Below, piece after piece: positions 34,905-42,679 of a DNA stretch of 49,129 nucleotides (position 1 is its first letter; the number at the start of each line of letters is the position of its first letter). The translations under genes and the position numbers were made by a program. Source of the stretch: Pseudomonadota bacterium (GTDB lineage Bacteria > Pseudomonadota > Alphaproteobacteria > Rhodospirillales > Magnetospirillaceae). The notes below the pieces were generated by a model. That model worked only from the letters and a program-made list of their open reading frames with translations, was not told the origin of the DNA and made no database searches. The stretch lies in the NCBI GenBank assembly GCA_021793155.1, contig JAJYTF010000034.1, positions 1 through 49,129 on the forward strand, given 5' to 3'.

Positions 34905-36224
34905 TTAAGACGGCAAACGCCAGCCGGGGGCCCGAGCGACCGGCTCCGGCCGAGCGTCGACGCTGAAGCCGAAAAGGTCCGACACCAGCTGCACGCGCCG
35001 TCGGATCTCCAGGATGATGCCGGTCGCAACGGGACCGCCGGCCTTGGGCATCTCGGCCCGCACAACCTCGGCTGCCTCCACCATCTGCACGCAGATTTCT
35101 TTGATCGACCTCAGGGCCACCCTCGATTTCGTCCCCAGATCGGTGGCCCATTGCTCGAAGTCGGTCCTCTGCAACGCGTCCGGCGTGCGCTCCCGGCCAA
35201 TGGCCATCGCCAGGTCGGTGGTCACCTCCGGATAGCGCGCCGTGCAAACCAGGTCGTAGAAGGGCGCAAGCTCGGCGCCGCCATTCCGATGGTGGATCAC
35301 CGATAGGTTCTTCCCATGCGCGTCAGCGTTGCCGACCAACAGATTGAACACGGCCCAGGAGCGGATCTTCGGCTGCTCGAGGGCCGGCACCCGCATCCTG
35401 GCAAGCACCCGCGGGATCTCGGCGAACCCCGGTCCGACCTTCTCGCCGTTGTCGTCGTATTCATACTTTTCAAGAGCACCGAGGGCTTGGCACAGGTCCT
35501 CCTGGTGGATCTGGCGAGGCAAGCCGTCGTCGAAGGTCCGGTCGAAGCGCTCGATGATCAGGCAGGCCACGCCATCCACGTCCCGCACCCAGCTGGGTGG
35601 CACCCGCAGTTTGAACTTCTCTGCGAGCCGCAGGCAGAACAGCTCGTTCCAGACCAGACCGGGATATTCGGCGCTGAGCGTCGGCTTGATGATGTGGGTG
35701 CTCAGCAGCGACCCCGCCGCCTTGCGTAGCGGCGCCACCTGGGGCTCATCCTCCTTATCGAAATAAAGGGTTTCCTTGGGCTGCACCCCGGCCAGGGAGA
35801 ACCGCCGCGTCCCTCGGCCGGCCTGCTTCTCCAACGGCATGTTGCGTCGCAGCGCCTCCATCAGCTCGGCTTCCGACACCGGCAACGCCTCGGGGTCGCC
35901 GAGGGTGGCGAGATCGCCGGCGGTGACCGTCACCGCACCGGCGCACTCCTCGCCGGCCTTCTCGAGCAAGGCATAGTCGTCGTTCGGGTCGGCTCGGCCA
36001 GCCAGCAGCGCGCGGCGACGGCCCTCCGGCAGGAGTCCACGGAAGAAGGCGCGGCACCGATCATAAGCCCAGCTCTCGGAACCCTCGGGCGGCATCGAAA
36101 GCGATAAGCGGCAGCGCCCCTGACCAGGTCGCCAGCCGGGTGCGTAGGTGAAGGAAAAGCCATAGCGGGTTCCATCGCGCTCGAGCGTTCCGCATTGCTC
36201 ATCATGCAGATAGACGCGCAGCAT
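34905..36224 (-). CDS. hipA: HipA-type serine/threonine kinase toxin
   Basis: 439 residues from the ATG at 36224, which overlaps the hipB stop (ATGA); the frame is open further upstream but that part is hipB in another frame. E. coli HipA phosphorylates glutamyl-tRNA synthetase. Domains: N-terminal couple_hipA (LRVYLHDEQCGTLERDGTRY, FFRGLLPEG), then the kinase fold with RFSLAGVQPKE, the STHIIKP nucleotide loop, CLIIERFDR, the catalytic NADAHGKN (Asp301) and the metal-binding FYDLVCTA. All catalytic motifs look intact. Partner antitoxin hipB lies directly upstream. Confidence 0.94.
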   Translation of the reverse strand: MLRVYLHDEQCGTLERDGTRYGFSFTYAPGWRPGQGRCRLSLSMPPEGSESWAYDRCRAFFRGLLPEGRRRALLAGRADPNDDYALLEKAGEECAGAVTVTAGDLATLGDPEALPVSEAELMEALRRNMPLEKQAGRGTRRFSLAGVQPKETLYFDKEDEPQVAPLRKAAGSLLSTHIIKPTLSAEYPGLVWNELFCLRLAEKFKLRVPPSWVRDVDGVACLIIERFDRTFDDGLPRQIHQEDLCQALGALEKYEYDDNGEKVGPGFAEIPRVLARMRVPALEQPKIRSWAVFNLLVGNADAHGKNLSVIHHRNGGAELAPFYDLVCTARYPEVTTDLAMAIGRERTPDALQRTDFEQWATDLGTKSRVALRSIKEICVQMVEAAEVVRAEMPKAGGPVATGIILEIRRRVQLVSDLFGFSVDARPEPVARAPGWRLPS

Positions 36225-36427
36225 CAGGACCGCTCCGCGATGGTAAGTTCCAGACCAAGGGTGTCGAGCAGCCTCAGCACCATGCCGACCCTGGCGGATT
36301 CCTTGCCGTTCTCGATCTGGGAAACGAACACCAAGCCAACACCGGCCTCGTCGGCCAACTGCTGCTGGCTCAATCCCACCTGCTTGCGGCGATGCCTGAT
36401 GCTCGCACCCAACTCCGACACGGTCAT
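36224..36427 (-). CDS. hipB: HipB-type antitoxin (XRE family)
   Basis: 67 residues from the ATG at 36427; longer starts would run into the operator boxes. A compact HTH protein: LGASIRHRRKQVGLSQQQLA, DEAGVGLVFVSQIENGKESA, RVGMVLRLLDTLGLEL. Shorter than E. coli HipB (88) because the C-terminal tail is brief. Expected to bind HipA and repress the operon by binding the palindromes just upstream (36439-36553). Confidence 0.92.
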   Translation of the reverse strand: MTVSELGASIRHRRKQVGLSQQQLADEAGVGLVFVSQIENGKESARVGMVLRLLDTLGLELTIAERS

Positions 36428-36438
36428 GATCGCCCCGT

Positions 36439-36553
36439 TTATTCGATCGCATAAAATTAGGCCATGCGAAATCGCAAGTCGCCGACTTTTATGCGATCGC
36501 ATAATATATGGCCGGGGGAGGCCCTGGCAAGCCATCTTTACGCGATCGCATAA
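36439..36553 (-). promoter_or_regulatory. hipBA operator array built on GCGATCGC palindromes
   Basis: Three 16-bp boxes TTATKCGATCGCATAA-like: 36439-36454 (TTATTCGATCGCATAA), 36487-36502 (TTATGCGATCGCATAA, perfect palindrome) and 36538-36553 (TTACGCGATCGCATAA). A weaker dyad TGCGA-AA-TCGCA lies midway between the first two at about 36465-36476. Centres are about 24, 24 and 51 bp apart. The first box ends 12 bp before the hipB start, so binding would block transcription. Probable HipB sites. Confidence 0.8.
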
Positions 36554-36760
36554 ATGACCGCGCGCAAGAAGCACTTCCAGCGGCTTGCGGCGGGCATCTC
36601 GATCGCAAAATTCAAGCCGTCGCCGGGCGGCAATCTTGCACCGCGGGCCCGACCCGGTTGCAATTGCCCTGAAGAATTTGTCCGGTGCAGGTTAGGCGCT
36701 GCAGTCGCGGGAGGGGGACCGCTGTTCTTGATCCCCAGAGTTTTCCTTCTATTCGCCTGC
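36554..36760. other. Spacer between the hip operators and virB11
   Basis: About 200 bp between the start side of hipBA and the 3' end of virB11. I see no gene and no clear terminator; part of it may hold the hipBA promoter -35 region. Confidence 0.35.
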
Positions 36761-37813
36761 CTACGACATCTGCCGCCGCTTGAACATGGGATCGTAGAAG
36801 ACCTGCAGCACCTTCCGCGCCCGCATGAACAACACGACATCGATGGTTGTATGGAGGAGATGCTTGATCATCGGCATTTCGAGCGTGCGGCCGACCTCGG
36901 AATTCTTGATCAGGGTGGCGATGCGGTCGAACGCCTCGATGGCGCCGTTGGCATGCGTGGTGGTGATGCCGCCGCCATGATCGGTGTTCAGCGCGTTGGT
37001 GTAGTCCCAGGCCTCGGGCCCGCGCAATTCGGCAAGGAAGATGCGTTCCGGCGTAATGCGCATGCAGGCCGCCACACAGGCCAGCGCCGAGATCCGGCCG
37101 TTGCCGTCGCCATAGAAGAGATGTGTCACCTCCTGGTGGTTGGGCAGGAATAGCTCATGGACATCTTCGATGGTGGCGATGTGTTCCGCGGCCGGCACGA
37201 TATCGATTAGGGAGCGGGTGAGGGTGGTCTTGCCGGAGCCGGTCTGGCCGGCGATGACGATATTGCGTTTGAGTGCGACGCAGCGCTTCAAGAACGCGCA
37301 GACGCGGCCGGTCCGCTTGAGCTCCAACAGCTCGACCTCAAACGGTTCAAGCCGCTGGAAATCCGCCCGTTCGCTCGCCGCCTTGGCCTCGACCGCCGAG
37401 GGCCGGTTGAACGACACGTCCTGGCAGTCGGCGAAGGCGCCCTCGGCGTCGAGTTGGTCGAGGGATTTGACCACGGCGGCATGCTTGCGGATGACGAGAA
37501 CCAGGGCGTCGTCGAGGACGGCCGGGGGCATCAGGATGGTGCCGCGCTGTCCGCCAGGCAGCGTCAGATAATTGACGGAACGCACCGGCAGCCCGGCGAA
37601 GGCGACCAGGGCGGTGGCCAGCGACCGGAGATAGGGCAGGGTGAGGTCGGGGCAGTGATTGAATGTCTTCGCGCCGAACGCCTGAGTGACCACTTCGCCG
37701 GGCCGGATCCGCAACTCGATGACTGCCGGATCGTTTAGGTAGGGTTCCAGAGGCCGCAGGAGCTGGGCGATGGTTTGCGCCCGGAACGCCGCGTTACCGG
37801 AGCCCGTAGACAT
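36761..37813 (-). CDS. virB11: VirB11-type conjugation ATPase
   Basis: 350 residues. Hexameric cytoplasmic ATPase that helps pilus building and DNA transfer. Walker A AGQTGSGKTTLTRSL at roughly 185-200, IATIEDVHELFLP (Walker B-like Asp box), RISALACVAACMRITPERIF with ELRGPEAWDYTNAL and the HANGAIEAFDRI block are all typical. Last gene of the virB operon; its start overlaps virB10 by 20 bp. Confidence 0.96.
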   Translation of the reverse strand: MSTGSGNAAFRAQTIAQLLRPLEPYLNDPAVIELRIRPGEVVTQAFGAKTFNHCPDLTLPYLRSLATALVAFAGLPVRSVNYLTLPGGQRGTILMPPAVLDDALVLVIRKHAAVVKSLDQLDAEGAFADCQDVSFNRPSAVEAKAASERADFQRLEPFEVELLELKRTGRVCAFLKRCVALKRNIVIAGQTGSGKTTLTRSLIDIVPAAEHIATIEDVHELFLPNHQEVTHLFYGDGNGRISALACVAACMRITPERIFLAELRGPEAWDYTNALNTDHGGGITTTHANGAIEAFDRIATLIKNSEVGRTLEMPMIKHLLHTTIDVVLFMRARKVLQVFYDPMFKRRQMS

Positions 37814-38918
37814 TGCTGAAATCCATGTCGCGAGCGACGAAGATGTTCACCCGCTCGCCCTGGTTCCGATAGAGCGTCGGCGGGATGTTGATGGAGTTGC
37901 GTAGCGCCTCGGTGGCCAACTCCTGTGTTGTCGCCTGCGTGTTGCCGAGAGTGATGCTCGTCTGCGTCTGGGTTTGCGCGGCGTTGACCGCTGCCTGGCC
38001 GGCATCGGAGAGCAGGCTCAGCATGATAGCCCCGCCAAACCGCTGCCAGAAATGGCTGTCGACTTGGCCGGGCAAGCCAGCGGCGCCAAGGGGATCCGTG
38101 CCCGGGCTGTCAAGATCGACGATGACGCCCTGGGGTGTCTCGATGCGCTGCCAGGCGACGAATACGCGGCTCTGGCCCTGAAGGATCCCGCGCTGGTAGC
38201 TGCCGACAATCTTCGAGCCGGCGTCGATCAGGATGACATGGCCATTGGCCGAATAGGTGTCGGCAGTGGTGTAGCAGGCGACCAGGCCGACCTGGTCGGT
38301 CACCAGTTTCGACTGCTCGCCGCAGTCGATCATGGCGCCTCGGGTAAGGAGGAAGTCGCGGCCGGTCAGCTTGCCGGCGCGCGATGGCCGCAGTTGCAGC
38401 GGGCGAAGCTGCTCTTCCAATGGGTTGTCGCCGGCGCGGGGATCGGCCGGCGTGGCGGACCGCGCCGGTGTGATCGCCGCCGCTCTGCCGGCATCGGCCT
38501 CGCCGCTGAAGCCGCCGCCGAACCGGCGGTCGCGGAGCGCATCTTGAGGGCTCTTCTGGGGTTGCGTGCCGGGAGCGGTGATTCCCGCTCCACCGGCGGA
38601 TTGCATGACCGGATCGGCCGCCGCGGTGGCGGGTTCTGGCGCTGGCACCGTGAGACGGAACGGCGGCAGCGTGTTCTCGACCTTGGCCTCCTTGTGTCGG
38701 GCTTGAGCCTGCGTTTGGTTACGGCTCCAGGCCTTCCAGGTCAGCACGCCGCCAATCACCAGCGCGGTGACGATCACTACCGCCATGAACGGACGCATAC
38801 CCGGAGTCCGGCGCCGCGCAGCATCGTCGCCGAATCTGCCGCGTACGTCTTCGATCCGTTGTTTCTCCAGTTCTTCGGCGACGTCGATCTCGCCATAGAC
38901 GCGCGTCCGGCCGGTCAT
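37794..38918 (-). CDS. virB10: VirB10-type core-complex protein
   Basis: 374 residues. Cytoplasmic tail, one transmembrane helix (PFMAVVIVTALVIGGVLTWK, about 43-65), a Pro/Ala-rich periplasmic linker and the conserved C-terminal TrbI/VirB10 domain (LTRGAMIDCGEQSKLVTDQV, VGSYQRGILQGQSRVFVAWQ, DSHFWQRFGGAIMLSLLSDA). Spans both membranes and senses ATP use by TrwB and VirB11. The GERVNIFVARDMDFSNVY end is typical. Overlaps virB9 by 4 bp (ATGA). Confidence 0.96.
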   Translation of the reverse strand: MTGRTRVYGEIDVAEELEKQRIEDVRGRFGDDAARRRTPGMRPFMAVVIVTALVIGGVLTWKAWSRNQTQAQARHKEAKVENTLPPFRLTVPAPEPATAAADPVMQSAGGAGITAPGTQPQKSPQDALRDRRFGGGFSGEADAGRAAAITPARSATPADPRAGDNPLEEQLRPLQLRPSRAGKLTGRDFLLTRGAMIDCGEQSKLVTDQVGLVACYTTADTYSANGHVILIDAGSKIVGSYQRGILQGQSRVFVAWQRIETPQGVIVDLDSPGTDPLGAAGLPGQVDSHFWQRFGGAIMLSLLSDAGQAAVNAAQTQTQTSITLGNTQATTQELATEALRNSINIPPTLYRNQGERVNIFVARDMDFSNVYGLR

Positions 38919-39781
38919 TCGTCGGGCATTCCCTTGATGACGCGATGCACGGACGGGGATGCGGTGCCGGTGGTGTTGGGGGCGCCGTTGGGATCGAAGC
39001 TCTCGTTGTAGATTCCGACCACGGCATCGCCGAGGCGCAGCCTGAACTTCGCCGCGATCTTTTCGGCAACAATGACCCGGGAGCCCGGCTCATCGAGCAT
39101 GTGGCGATTGACGATCGCCTCGCTGCCGTCGGCGCTGACCGTGTAGAGGTTCGGCAGATCGGTATGGGGGGTGAACTTGAAATAGGTAAAGCGGCCGTCG
39201 TCCCACACGTTGATCGGGGCGATGTCCTTGTCATCGGGTGTGGCGCTCATCGTGTAGTTCAGATTGTTATGGGCGCTGGGGTCATCGAAGCGCCGCGCCA
39301 GCGCCGCCAGACGGGTTGCCTCGCTATCGGTCTCCGGATAGGTGAAGGCCACCTGCAGGGTGGCATTGCGCAGCGACCATGGCGTCTGGATCTCGTGGGC
39401 CGTCTGCTTGCCGTCGGTGGCGCGCGTCTCGTAGGTGCCGATGAAGTGCAGAATGAAGTTGTAGTTTCTCTTGTTGGTGACGAGCACCAGATTCGTGTCG
39501 CTCTTCGCCGCCTTCGCCTTAATGAAGTAGTGGTGGTCTTTGTGGGCGAACTCCCAGCCGTTGGGGTCGCCGAAAGCATGGGTGACGTAGCCCTCGCCCG
39601 GCTCGAGGATGATGTGAGTGGCAATGCCGATCACCGCGTCCAATCGGACCACGTTGTCGGCGTCGTAGGCGACATGCTTGATGCGGAAATCGGCCGGTGA
39701 GCCGGACGGGGTTTCGACGGCCTGGACGGTGCTGCCGGCACCGGCCAGTCCAAGGGCGAGAGCGATGATCAGTCTCTTCAT
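38915..39781 (-). CDS. virB9: VirB9-type core-complex protein
   Basis: 288 residues with a signal peptide (LIIALALGLAGAGSTVQA). Periplasmic/outer-membrane core subunit that joins VirB7 and VirB10. Family blocks: GIATHIILEPGEGYVTHAFG, LVLVTNKRNYNFILHF, VWDDGRFTYFKFTPHTDLPN and the C-terminal VGIYNESFDPNGAPNTTGT. Follows virB8 by 12 bp and overlaps virB10. Confidence 0.95.
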   Translation of the reverse strand: MKRLIIALALGLAGAGSTVQAVETPSGSPADFRIKHVAYDADNVVRLDAVIGIATHIILEPGEGYVTHAFGDPNGWEFAHKDHHYFIKAKAAKSDTNLVLVTNKRNYNFILHFIGTYETRATDGKQTAHEIQTPWSLRNATLQVAFTYPETDSEATRLAALARRFDDPSAHNNLNYTMSATPDDKDIAPINVWDDGRFTYFKFTPHTDLPNLYTVSADGSEAIVNRHMLDEPGSRVIVAEKIAAKFRLRLGDAVVGIYNESFDPNGAPNTTGTASPSVHRVIKGMPDE

Positions 39782-39793
39782 GCCTGGCGCCCG

Positions 39794-40519
39794 TTACCGT
39801 GCCGCGCGGAACTCGGGGTCGACGCGGTAGCTAGCCACCTGGAAGCCCAGCGGGTTGATCTGCCGGTCCTGTGGTCGCATCGGTGCATTCACATACCCAT
39901 AGGCCAGGGTGGCGATCCAGTGGTGCTCCTCGTCGGTGCGGTTGTTCCGCCAGTGGAGGGTGGTGGTGAACCGAGCTGTCGCCGTGCCGGTCTCGCGGTT
40001 CAACAGGGGCGGGCTGTCGAGCAGGACGACGACGCGTGCCTTGTCGGCCAGGACCTTGTCACGGGCCTGATCACCCTCGAACAGGTGGTGATAATCGGCT
40101 GCCACCTCCGGCGTGCTCATCAGCCCAGTGGCGTTGTAGTCGGCCTGGATCGTCTGCCAGTCGTAGCTCTCGCGATGCAGGACGTATTGGCACACCCAAT
40201 ACTGATCCATGATTTCGCCGTAGGAGGTTTCCGCCTCCTTCATCACCGACACCGCCTCGGTGGCGCCGGTGGCGTTGTCGACCCGCAGGATGAAGGGCGG
40301 CACCGGCCGGCTGCTCTCTTTGATGTGGAGAGCGAGAACCAGTAGGGCGACAAAGGCGATGAAGCCGGCGGCGCCGGCCGCCATCCACGCATTGCGGCGA
40401 GAGCGCAGGACCTCCCGGATGAAGTCGCGCTCAAGGCCACGCGTTTCGTCAAGGAATTGCGCCAGCTCCTCGGTCTTGACCGGCTTGGCCCGGAAGAAAC
40501 GTCCGGTAAGGGTGGTCAT
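39794..40519 (-). CDS. virB8: VirB8-type inner-membrane assembly protein
   Basis: 241 residues: short cytoplasmic N-terminus, one transmembrane helix (MAAGAAGFIAFVALLVLALH, about 45-67) and a periplasmic NTF2-like VirB8 domain (VMKEAETSYGEIMDQYWVCQ, YVLHRESYDWQTIQADYNAT, WIATLAYGYVNAPM, then NPLGFQVASYRVDPEF). The GFQV-Y-VDPE end is a family mark. The start overlaps the virB7-like gene. Confidence 0.95.
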   Translation of the reverse strand: MTTLTGRFFRAKPVKTEELAQFLDETRGLERDFIREVLRSRRNAWMAAGAAGFIAFVALLVLALHIKESSRPVPPFILRVDNATGATEAVSVMKEAETSYGEIMDQYWVCQYVLHRESYDWQTIQADYNATGLMSTPEVAADYHHLFEGDQARDKVLADKARVVVLLDSPPLLNRETGTATARFTTTLHWRNNRTDEEHHWIATLAYGYVNAPMRPQDRQINPLGFQVASYRVDPEFRAAR

Positions 40520-40671
40520 CGGGGCGCCGCCCCGTTCTGGAGCCCCGGCGGGACCGCGTGGTTGACCGGCACTCTGGCCGACGGCGAGTCATCGGGAACC
40601 CGCGGCGCTTTGGGGCCGTCCGAACAGGCGGTGAGGGCTCCGCAGACCAGCAGGAAGACGAGAGCTTTCAT
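40516..40671 (-). CDS. virB7: VirB7-like small lipoprotein
   Basis: 51 residues from the ATG at 40671; a start at 40701 would add ten residues and disrupt the signal peptide. MKALVFLLVCGALTAC gives a lipobox (LTAC) with lipidated Cys16, followed by a short Pro/Asp-rich tail. Position between virB6 and virB8 and size match VirB7, which anchors VirB9 in the outer membrane; the sequence itself is too short for firm homology. Confidence 0.75.
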   Translation of the reverse strand: MKALVFLLVCGALTACSDGPKAPRVPDDSPSARVPVNHAVPPGLQNGAAPR

Positions 40672-40697
40672 CCACCCCTCTCTTTGCTTAGGAGGTC

Positions 40698-41708
40698 TCA
40701 TGCGGCGGCGCGCCCCGACCCGCGGAAGCGGCCGACCGCGTTGCCGATGCCGCGGCCGACGGCCTTGCCGGCGCCGACGAGGCCGCCGGAGCGGCCGCCA
40801 CCGGCATTGGGAGACCCGAGGGCGGAGCTCACGGCAGCGGCGCCGATGCCGGCCGCGATCCTCAACTCATGCCACAGGCCGACCCCGACACCCTGAGCCA
40901 GAGCCCCGGCGATGGTCGGGATCTGGATCAGGATGAGTCCGCAGGCCACCGAGAGAATCAACGCGCCGCCGACCGTTGCGGCAAAGTTGAAGTTTCCGTC
41001 GAATGTGATGCCGGACATGTAGGTGGCGAAGATCTGCATCATCAGGCCGAACACGCTCGACATCATCACCATCACCAGGCCGTAGGTGACGACCTGGGCG
41101 CACCAGGCTTCGAAGAAGCGGGTCAGGGATTTGAACAGCAGGGCGAAGACGAACAGCGGTCCCAGAGCCGCGAGAAGAGCAAGAGCGATTTTGGCAAGCA
41201 AAATGAAGGCTCCGCCGATCGCTGTCATGACCACTGTGGCTACGACGCAAAGGGCCCCGAAAGCAACATAGGCTAGCCCCTGCTTGGTGAAGATGCCGGA
41301 GTTCTCGAACGCCTGATTTGCCTTGGAAAATCCCGCTTGGGCAGCTTTATCGACTAGCCCTGCCGCTGTGCTCCCTTGGACCTGACTGGCACTATTCGGC
41401 AGCAGAGCTGCGGCAAGATCATCGGGTACCCGTTGGATCGCGTCAGCGATTTGGGTCTGGTAGAGCCCGCCAGAGGTAGCGATCGACACAATGATGCCGA
41501 TTTTCAGACACCGGAAGAAAAAGTCTTTGAGCGAGTGGTCGATCACGCCGCGCGACACCAGAAAGCCGTATAGGATGAAACTGAGCGTGAGGCCGACTGT
41601 CACCACTGGCGTTGCTGCAGTGATGGCTCGCTGAGAAACTTCTGTTGCGAAAGTGGTGGTGGCCGCATCTATTCTGCCAAATAAGGCAGTGAAGAGATTG
41701 AAGTCCAT
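40698..41708 (-). CDS. virB6: VirB6-type polytopic inner-membrane protein
   Basis: 336 residues of TrbL/VirB6 type with five or six membrane segments (VVTVGLTLSFILYGFLV, GLAYVAFGALCVVATVVMTA, LLAKIALALLAALGPLFVFA, LVMVMMSSVFGLMMQIFA, GGALILSVACGLILIQIPTI). The central conserved part ALGPLFVFALLF...RFFEAWCAQV is a family mark. Forms part of the DNA path through the inner membrane. Gly-rich C-terminal tail. Confidence 0.94.
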   Translation of the reverse strand: MDFNLFTALFGRIDAATTTFATEVSQRAITAATPVVTVGLTLSFILYGFLVSRGVIDHSLKDFFFRCLKIGIIVSIATSGGLYQTQIADAIQRVPDDLAAALLPNSASQVQGSTAAGLVDKAAQAGFSKANQAFENSGIFTKQGLAYVAFGALCVVATVVMTAIGGAFILLAKIALALLAALGPLFVFALLFKSLTRFFEAWCAQVVTYGLVMVMMSSVFGLMMQIFATYMSGITFDGNFNFAATVGGALILSVACGLILIQIPTIAGALAQGVGVGLWHELRIAAGIGAAAVSSALGSPNAGGGRSGGLVGAGKAVGRGIGNAVGRFRGSGRAAA

Positions 41709-41720
41709 AATAAACCTAAC

Positions 41721-41960
41721 TCAGAACTGCGGGATTCGTGTGTTTTTGCTACTCAACATCAGTTCCGTCGCCGCCTCTTTGGCATTTTGACAATTCGGCG
41801 CATGCTCCAGCTCACCCGGATCATTTTGGCATTCAAGGATCTTCGCTTTCCGCTCCGTGTCGTGCGCCTTGTACCAGGCGACGTCATGTGTGCTTTCGCC
41901 GTCGCAGCCGGTCATTGTCGCGATCGCGAGCAGGGCAAACGCCCATCGGCGGCCGGTCAT
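41721..41960 (-). CDS. EexN-type entry-exclusion lipoprotein
   Basis: 79 residues with a lipoprotein signal (LLAIATMTGC). The mature part HDVAWYKAHDTERKAKILEC, with QNDPGELEHAPNCQNAKEA after it, matches the EexN family (WY-xx-H-xx-ER-AK-xx-EC-xx-NPGEL-xx-PNC-xNA). Such proteins stop a donor cell from receiving a second related plasmid. Its place between virB5 and virB6 is the same as that of eex in R388 and pKM101. Confidence 0.88.
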   Translation of the reverse strand: MTGRRWAFALLAIATMTGCDGESTHDVAWYKAHDTERKAKILECQNDPGELEHAPNCQNAKEAATELMLSSKNTRIPQF

Positions 41961-41962
41961 CG

Positions 41963-42679
41963 TCAGTAGCCAATCGATGGAATCGCAGTATTTTGCGAAC
42001 TCAACGCCCGCTGCCCAATCTGGTCCCGCTGGGCTTCCACCAGCCGATCTTCGCTTTGCTGCAAGAGGGTCATGAGCTGCACCTTCGTCTGTTCATTCTG
42101 AATGGCGGCCTGTTCCACTTGGACCCGCGCCTGCAAATCGGCGATGGCCTTGGGGTCGGTGGAGCGATCGATCTGGCTCATCAGCCCCTGGATCGTGTCG
42201 AGGCGGAGCAGCGCCGCATGGTAGGCCTCCACACCCATCGCCTTGTCGGTGGCTGCGGTGGTCGCCTGGCGTTGCAGGACCGACTGTCCGCCGTCGGCGA
42301 TCGTGCGGCTGTTCACCAGGGTTTGCTCCTGGGCCGTGATCTGCGCCAGGGGGCCGCTGATCCCGGCAAAGCCGCCGTTGCCGACGGCGGCATAGACGCG
42401 CTGCCAGTCCGAGGGCAGCATTGCGGGCAGGTTCGGATTCTGGAACAAAGAGCCGACGCCGCGGCTGCCGGTGAGGGCGCTGTAGGTCTGCTGCAACTGG
42501 GAGACCTGAAGCTTCATCTGATCGATCTGTTCGACATATTTTGCGATGTCTTCCAGATGAAAGGTCGCGCCAGGAGCATCCGAGGTCACCGCGACGGGCA
42601 TCTGGGCGGCAGCGCCGGAAGCCAGGCATACCGAAAGTGCCAGAACGGCGAAGGTGGTGCACGTCGCGGTCGTTCTCAC
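41963..42679 (-). CDS. virB5: VirB5-type minor pilin
   Basis: 238 residues from a GTG at 42679 that overlaps the virB4 stop (GTGA). Signal peptide TFAVLALSVCLASGAAA, then the helical VirB5/TrbJ-like domain (DIAKYVEQIDQMKLQVSQLQ, GVGSLFQNPNLPAMLPSDWQ, Gln/Ala-rich coiled coil to the end). Pilus-tip adhesion and assembly factor. The open frame begins further upstream inside virB4, but that part is not coding. Confidence 0.92.
   Translation of the reverse strand: MRTTATCTTFAVLALSVCLASGAAAQMPVAVTSDAPGATFHLEDIAKYVEQIDQMKLQVSQLQQTYSALTGSRGVGSLFQNPNLPAMLPSDWQRVYAAVGNGGFAGISGPLAQITAQEQTLVNSRTIADGGQSVLQRQATTAATDKAMGVEAYHAALLRLDTIQGLMSQIDRSTDPKAIADLQARVQVEQAAIQNEQTKVQLMTLLQQSEDRLVEAQRDQIGQRALSSQNTAIPSIGY

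Noticed and set aside
36554-37153. 199-residue plus-strand frame beside hipBA
   Set aside because: Antisense to virB11, whose motifs are all in place on the minus strand.
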